Assembly (NCBI GenBank): GCA_023425865.1
Contig: JAFABV010000028.1
Coordinates: 120,512 to 184,511 of the forward strand
DNA from: Bacteroidota bacterium
GTDB taxonomy: Bacteria > Bacteroidota > Bacteroidia > Bacteroidales > Bacteroidaceae
Length of the DNA: 64,000 bases
Reading direction: 5' to 3'
Each line of letters starts with the position of its first letter. The first letter of the stretch is position 1. The notes beneath the pieces are model-generated. The model was given only the letters and a program-made list of their open reading frames with translations. It was not told the DNA's origin and did no database searches. Positions 60,048-64,000 of this stretch are shown here, in pieces. A program made the position numbers and the translations under genes.

Positions 60048-60314
60048 ATGAAAACAACAAAAACCCCAATGCAAAAGGAAATCACGGCATTCTTTCGTGA
60101 TTTCGCCTTGCAAGTGCTTGCCGAAGCACATGTTGACCCCAATAATCCAAAGGCGGTGAAGCTGGCAATGCTCGATCATTATGAGGAAATATACCCCAGA
60201 TTCTCGATGACAAGCGTATTTCTGGAGAACAATGAGAGAGCAGGTCATGAGGCGATGGTTGAAGAGTATCGCCGCTGTTTCTCACTATTGCTTATGGGTC
60301 GGATTCCGGAGTAA
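60048..60314 (+). CDS. Small helical hypothetical protein, 88 residues
   Basis: Unrecognised soluble protein starting MKTTKTPMQKEITAFF and ending LLLMGRIPE; predicted all helical, with no known motif. ATG 60048 lies 16 bases after queG; a second ATG at 60069 is possible. It is followed by a strong terminator, which supports its being the last gene of a queG transcript. No function is proposed. Confidence 0.6.
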   Translation: MKTTKTPMQKEITAFFRDFALQVLAEAHVDPNNPKAVKLAMLDHYEEIYPRFSMTSVFLENNERAGHEAMVEEYRRCFSLLLMGRIPE

Positions 60315-60344
60315 TAGTGGGAGGGAGCATTGGTCAGCAGAATG

Positions 60345-60385
60345 AATAAGCCCCGAGGTGATGCATTTCACTTCGGGGCTTATTA
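60345..60385. terminator. Bidirectional terminator between converging genes
   Basis: AATAAGCCCCGAGGTGA (60345-60361) pairs with TCACTTCGGGGCTTATT (60368-60384) with one G-T pair and a loop of 6 bases. T-rich ends on both strands. Confidence 0.9.
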
Positions 60386-60414
60386 TTACTGATATTTCAG
60401 CTGTTGCGTGTCAA

Positions 60415-61620
60415 TCAGATGCCTAACTTCTTACGCACATCCTTGGGCACCGCATTCTTGTTGACCATGAAGTCCATGGTGTTGGCGATGATGTAGTTCT
60501 TGGTCATGTACCAAATGCCCTTATAGTCACCGGTTTCGCCCCAAGAGTTCTTCACCATGTAATACTCCTTGCCATTCTGATCCTTGGCAATACCGTAAAT
60601 CAGCATGCCGTGGTCGTCGGTCAGTTCCCAATTGTCGTAGCGGTCCTGACGCTGCTTCTGCGTGGCAGGCACCTCAGGAACATTCACGCCGAGTGAGTCT
60701 ACGATGTTCTTTTTCTGATCCTTGGTGAGTTTCAACCAGCGTGCCATGTCACTACCTTCGAGGCTCTCGATCTTCTTGGTGTCGTACATGTAAGCCAAGC
60801 CCTGGCGGGTAAAGCCGTCTTCGCTGACGTCACCGCCCCATGCCACGGTATAACCATTCATGATGGCGTTGTCGATAATCTGTCCCAAAACGTCGATGGG
60901 TACATTCCAAGAGTGTGGGTTGCGCCAGTTGTCCTGTACCTCCACGGCAAAGCCAGTCCAGAACGGATGGTGGGTATAAGAGGTAAAGCTGGTGTAGTTG
61001 TTCCAATCGAGACCTAAACTGGCGGCAAACGACTGCGGTGTATAGGTCTTACCCTGATAAGTAAACTGGTCAGGACACTTGCCAAGGTAAGCGTCGAGAA
61101 TGCCCTGAAGTCCCACCTTCCACTGGTTGGAGAGTTTCTTGGCCTTGTTTCGGGCAACACTTTCTACATAAGGAGTCATCAACGAGAAAAACTCCTGGTA
61201 GTTGTTGAGTGAGTCACCATAGAGACTGCCGGGGAAAGGCATGGCATTTTCTGGACAGATACCGTGGTTCTGGATGATGTAAAGTGGGTCGTAGCAACTG
61301 CCGCCCTCCGCGAACTGAGCGTCACCATGCAGGCGTACCACATGAATGGCACGGTCCATATAGTTTTTGTTGGCGATAAAGCTTTCGCAAAGGTCATAAG
61401 TCTTACCGGTTGCCTTGAGAATCTCGGCCTCGAAGAAGCCCAGCGTGGCATAGTCCCAGCACGTACCTGAACGATTTTGGTCTTTCACGCTCGTGATGGG
61501 ATTTTCTTTCACCACCGTGAATACGGGCTTGTTGGGGTTATTACCGTCTTTCTTGTTGTCGGCTGCCTGTGCGCCTAAGGTCATTAAGGCGACGATAGCC
61601 AATAGCATCGTTTTCTTCAT
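60415..61620 (-). CDS. C1-family (bleomycin hydrolase-like) cysteine peptidase, exported
   Basis: 401-residue papain-fold peptidase of the PepC/bleomycin hydrolase type with a signal peptide (MLLAIVALMTLGAQAA), so it acts in the periplasm or outside. Catalytic residues are Cys in DQNRSGTCWDYATLGF, His in DDHGMLIYG and Asn in MVKNSWGETGD. Aminopeptidases of this type normally are cytoplasmic hexamers; the exported form is common in Bacteroidota. It starts 51 bases after the aminopeptidase P gene and is likely in the same operon, giving a pair of peptidases. Confidence 0.9.
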   Translation of the reverse strand: MKKTMLLAIVALMTLGAQAADNKKDGNNPNKPVFTVVKENPITSVKDQNRSGTCWDYATLGFFEAEILKATGKTYDLCESFIANKNYMDRAIHVVRLHGDAQFAEGGSCYDPLYIIQNHGICPENAMPFPGSLYGDSLNNYQEFFSLMTPYVESVARNKAKKLSNQWKVGLQGILDAYLGKCPDQFTYQGKTYTPQSFAASLGLDWNNYTSFTSYTHHPFWTGFAVEVQDNWRNPHSWNVPIDVLGQIIDNAIMNGYTVAWGGDVSEDGFTRQGLAYMYDTKKIESLEGSDMARWLKLTKDQKKNIVDSLGVNVPEVPATQKQRQDRYDNWELTDDHGMLIYGIAKDQNGKEYYMVKNSWGETGDYKGIWYMTKNYIIANTMDFMVNKNAVPKDVRKKLGI

Positions 61621-61671
61621 TATTTGATTTTGCGTTTGTAATTAATGATTTGTCAATCGTGTGCTCACCGC

Positions 61672-63072
61672 TTATTCAGCTGCCATATAGGCTTCTACGT
61701 CAGCGGGGTGGTAGGGTATGCGGTCTTTTCCGATAAAGCGGCAACCGTCTGCTGTAATCAGTAGGTCGTCTTCGATACGTATGCCACCAAAATCTTTGTA
61801 GGTCTCAATCTTGTCGTAATTGAGGAACTCAGTATAAAGTCCTCTTGCTTTCCAGTCATCGATGAGGGCAGGAATGAAGTAGATGCCTGGCTCGTCAGTA
61901 ACGACAAAACCTTCTTGCAGGCGACGACCCATACGTAGGCTGCTCGTGCCAAACTGTTCGAGGTTAGGACGTACTTCATCATCGAAGCCAACATTGATCT
62001 GGTCGAGATTCTCCATGTCGTGTACATCCATTCCCATCATATGTCCCAAGCCATGGGGCAAGAAAAGGGCGTGGGCCCCGGCAGCCACGGCTTCCTCGGT
62101 GTTGCCCTTGGTCAGCCCAAGTTCTTTCAGGCGATCGAACATGAGGCGACACACGGCAAAATGCACGTCGGCATACTTCATGTTGGGCTTGGCTATGTCA
62201 AGTGCCAAGTCATGACAAGCCTCTACAATCGAATAAATCTCGAATTGCTTTGTGGTAAACTTGCCGTTGACAGGGAATGTGCGGGTGTTATCAGAGCAGT
62301 AGTGGTTGATGGTTTCACCGCCACAGTCGCAGAGCGCCAGACGTCCACTCTCAAGCTCTGCCATCGATGGACTTCCATGCATAATCTCGCCATGCTGGGT
62401 GAAGATGGTCGGGAAACTTACCATGGCGCCATAGCTTTTGGCAATACCGTCTAACTGACCGGCAATAAATTTCTCGGTAACGCCAGGTTTAGTGAGCCGC
62501 ATGGCTGTGGTGTGCATCTTGTAACCAATGACGGCGGCACGCTCTAACTCCTCGATTTCTTCTTGGCTCTTTGTAGATCTCATCGCTACAACGGCCTTGA
62601 TCAGTGGCAAAGAGGCGCTCTCTTTTTGCTGGTTGGGATGTATGCCCAAGAGATCGAAGATCTGGATTTTGATGTCGTGGCGGTAGGGAGGAATGAAGTG
62701 TATGGTACGCTTCTCTCGCATGGCGTCGTTGCAGATCGTCTTCAGCGTCTTCATCGGAGCAGTGTTGGCCACACCCACTTGGGCGGCCATGTCTGCCATG
62801 CTGTCTACAGGGCCCATCCATACGATGTCGTCTATAGAGATGTCGTTACCAATCAGCGTTTCGGTGTCATTGTCAATATCGATGACACCCACCAAGCCAT
62901 CTCTGATCTGGCCGAAGTAGTATAGAAATGTCGAATCCTGCCTGAAAGGATGATATCCATTGTTGGGATAGTTTGCAGGTGACTCGTTGTTCCCAAAAAG
63001 TATAATGATGCCGCTCTTTACGAGTCTCTTTAGCTCGGCGCGTCGGCTCACGTAGGTCTCTTTGTAAAACAT
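61672..63072 (-). CDS. Aminopeptidase P-family metallopeptidase
   Basis: 466-residue M24B peptidase cleaving Xaa-Pro bonds at N-termini. The N-terminal domain (YKETYVSRRAELKRLVKSG) is typical. Metal ligands lie in LALCDCGGETINHYCSDNTRTF (two Asp positions), LPHGLGHMMGMDVHD (His), VVTDEPGIYFIPAL (Glu) and FGGIRIEDDLLI (Glu). Cytoplasmic, as no signal peptide is seen. It is the first gene of an operon with the C1 peptidase and diverges from the patatin gene. Confidence 0.92.
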   Translation of the reverse strand: MFYKETYVSRRAELKRLVKSGIIILFGNNESPANYPNNGYHPFRQDSTFLYYFGQIRDGLVGVIDIDNDTETLIGNDISIDDIVWMGPVDSMADMAAQVGVANTAPMKTLKTICNDAMREKRTIHFIPPYRHDIKIQIFDLLGIHPNQQKESASLPLIKAVVAMRSTKSQEEIEELERAAVIGYKMHTTAMRLTKPGVTEKFIAGQLDGIAKSYGAMVSFPTIFTQHGEIMHGSPSMAELESGRLALCDCGGETINHYCSDNTRTFPVNGKFTTKQFEIYSIVEACHDLALDIAKPNMKYADVHFAVCRLMFDRLKELGLTKGNTEEAVAAGAHALFLPHGLGHMMGMDVHDMENLDQINVGFDDEVRPNLEQFGTSSLRMGRRLQEGFVVTDEPGIYFIPALIDDWKARGLYTEFLNYDKIETYKDFGGIRIEDDLLITADGCRFIGKDRIPYHPADVEAYMAAE

Positions 63073-63098
63073 AGTTGGATTTATTTACATGTTTGTTG

Positions 63099-63106
63099 CA
63101 AAGATA
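63099..63106 (-). promoter_or_regulatory. -7 element of the aminopeptidase P operon
   Basis: Minus-strand TATCTTTG followed by CA; predicted start near 63092, about 20 bases before the ATG at 63072. Confidence 0.65.
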
Positions 63107-63129
63107 CGAAAGATTAGTTAGAAAATGAT

Positions 63130-63137
63130 TAACTTTG
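63130..63137 (+). promoter_or_regulatory. -7 element of the patatin gene
   Basis: TAACTTTG followed by CC; predicted start near 63143. This excludes an in-frame start at 63135 and supports ATG 63156. Confidence 0.65.
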
Positions 63138-63155
63138 CCTGTAAAAATAACATCT

Positions 63156-63998
63156 ATGTTTCATTTTGATAGAAATACTGGGCTTGTGCTTGAAGGCGGG
63201 GGCATGCGTGGCGTGTTTACCAGTGGTGTGCTCGACGCCTTCATGAAGCACGGACTTTATTTCAATTATGTTGTGGCAGTATCTGCAGGTGCCTGTAATG
63301 GCATGAGTTACATCTCTCGACAGCCGAGAAGGGCACGCCTTGCCAATATTGATTTTTTGGCCCGCTATGACTATATTGGGTTGCGCCACTTGGTCACCCA
63401 GGGATGTATTTTTGATCAGAAGCTGCTGTACGACCGTTATCCCAACGAGTTGGTGCCTTTTGACTATGACGAGTATTTTCGCCACTCCAAGGGATTTGAG
63501 ATTGTGGCCACTAACTGCAATACCGGAAGGCCGGTCTATTTGAGCGAAACCTCAGACCGGCAGCGTGCTTGCGATATTGTCAGGGCTTCCAGCAGCTTGC
63601 CTTATGTCAGCAAAATCACGTGGGTAGACGGCGAGCCGTTGCTTGATGGCGGTATTGTTGATTCTATTCCGGTGATGCGGGCGATAGAGACGGGGCATCC
63701 GCATAATATAGTGATCTCTACGCGATACAAGGGATTTCGTGAGGTCAGTCGTGACAGGCGTATTCCTCCCCTTATATATAAGAATTACCCACGGCTGCGC
63801 GTGGTGTTGAGTCACCGAATAGAGGCTTACAACAAGCAGTTGGAGACATTGGATGAATTGGAGTCGCAGGGGGCAGTGGCATGCATCCGCCCCTCATATC
63901 CCATGGACGTACGCCGCATAGAGAAAGACACCGTGAAGTTGGAGCGCCTCTACGAAGAAGGGTTCGCCATGGGTGAAAAGTTTTGCGGCCAGCTCTAA
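63156..63998 (+). CDS. Patatin-like phospholipase (YjjU type)
   Basis: 280-residue serine lipid hydrolase of the patatin family. The oxyanion loop is LVLEGGGMRGVFTSGVLDAF; the nucleophile Ser is in VSAGACNG (GxSxG type with Val at the first place), and the Asp of the dyad is in LLDGGIVDSIPV. It is the short cytoplasmic YjjU-like form without signal peptide. Substrate is probably a phospholipid or acyl ester. The stop codon is at 63996-63998, two bases before the window ends, so the gene is complete. Confidence 0.92.
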   Translation: MFHFDRNTGLVLEGGGMRGVFTSGVLDAFMKHGLYFNYVVAVSAGACNGMSYISRQPRRARLANIDFLARYDYIGLRHLVTQGCIFDQKLLYDRYPNELVPFDYDEYFRHSKGFEIVATNCNTGRPVYLSETSDRQRACDIVRASSSLPYVSKITWVDGEPLLDGGIVDSIPVMRAIETGHPHNIVISTRYKGFREVSRDRRIPPLIYKNYPRLRVVLSHRIEAYNKQLETLDELESQGAVACIRPSYPMDVRRIEKDTVKLERLYEEGFAMGEKFCGQL

Positions 63999-64000
63999 GC

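Overview
The window is a chromosomal segment of a Bacteroidota bacterium, most likely Prevotellaceae. Supporting evidence: many genes are preceded by the Bacteroidota -7 promoter word TAnnTTTG rather than by a sigma-70 box plus strong Shine-Dalgarno; the gene sets batABCDE, rseC-rnfBCDGEA, rprX-rprY and the short Bacteroidota-type rpoD are typical of the phylum; there are Porin O/P and Oar-like TonB outer-membrane proteins and an acid-rich lipoprotein signal (C-S-D-D-E); and EF-G and PurF paralogs of Bacteroidota type are present. No prophage, insertion sequence, CRISPR array or rRNA was seen. Species cannot be named from this sequence alone.

Layout. 1-8054: end of batA, then batBCDE, a PAP2 phosphatase, queA and a DUF2027/Smr gene that is frameshifted in a run of eight G. 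8155-10125: nadE. 10924-15765: a TonB-dependent receptor and its BACON/OB-fold lipoprotein. 15939-18557: cupin, a small Cys-rich membrane protein, manC and rpoD. 18747-18912: two identical tRNA-Lys(CTT). 19067-20188: porin. 20366-26029: the complete Rnf ion-pumping ferredoxin:NAD oxidoreductase operon. 26048-32951: a divergent NAD-dependent DNA ligase, a B3/B4-domain protein, a Nudix hydrolase, small unknown proteins, type II pantothenate kinase and infC-rpmI-rplT. 33224-33480: a candidate small RNA. 33662-37394: aconitase and citrate synthase. 37620-42842: an internally deleted GH27 remnant, tcdA, a GH3 beta-glucosidase and a small membrane protein. 42993-48925: hemW, an EF-G paralog and rprX-rprY. 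49784-63998: a DUF4332 protein, hcp, a PurF paralog, a flavoprotein, a DUF2723 membrane protein, a polysaccharide deacetylase, queG, a small unknown protein, a C1 peptidase, an aminopeptidase P and a patatin.

How the genes fit together. The Rnf complex, aconitase/citrate synthase, Hcp and HemW fit an anaerobic or microaerobic, fermenting or fumarate-respiring lifestyle. Bat proteins, RprXY and the EF-G paralog point to stress and starvation responses. The GH3 enzyme, the GH27 remnant and the outer-membrane transporters point to glycan use. QueA and QueG both belong to tRNA queuosine synthesis.

The most unusual signals are: (i) a dispersed family of four intergenic arrays with an exact 23-base period, built on the palindrome TTCTATATAGAA or close variants, each array ending in a GC-rich TTC-N5-GAA variant; (ii) an RnfG tail carrying two copies of DATTGATSH, a match to the ApbE flavinylation motif, conserved in protein despite six synonymous differences in nine codons; (iii) two paralogs that have lost catalytic residues, a PurF without its Cys nucleophile and an EF-G without its catalytic His and switch I motif; (iv) a divergent LigA.
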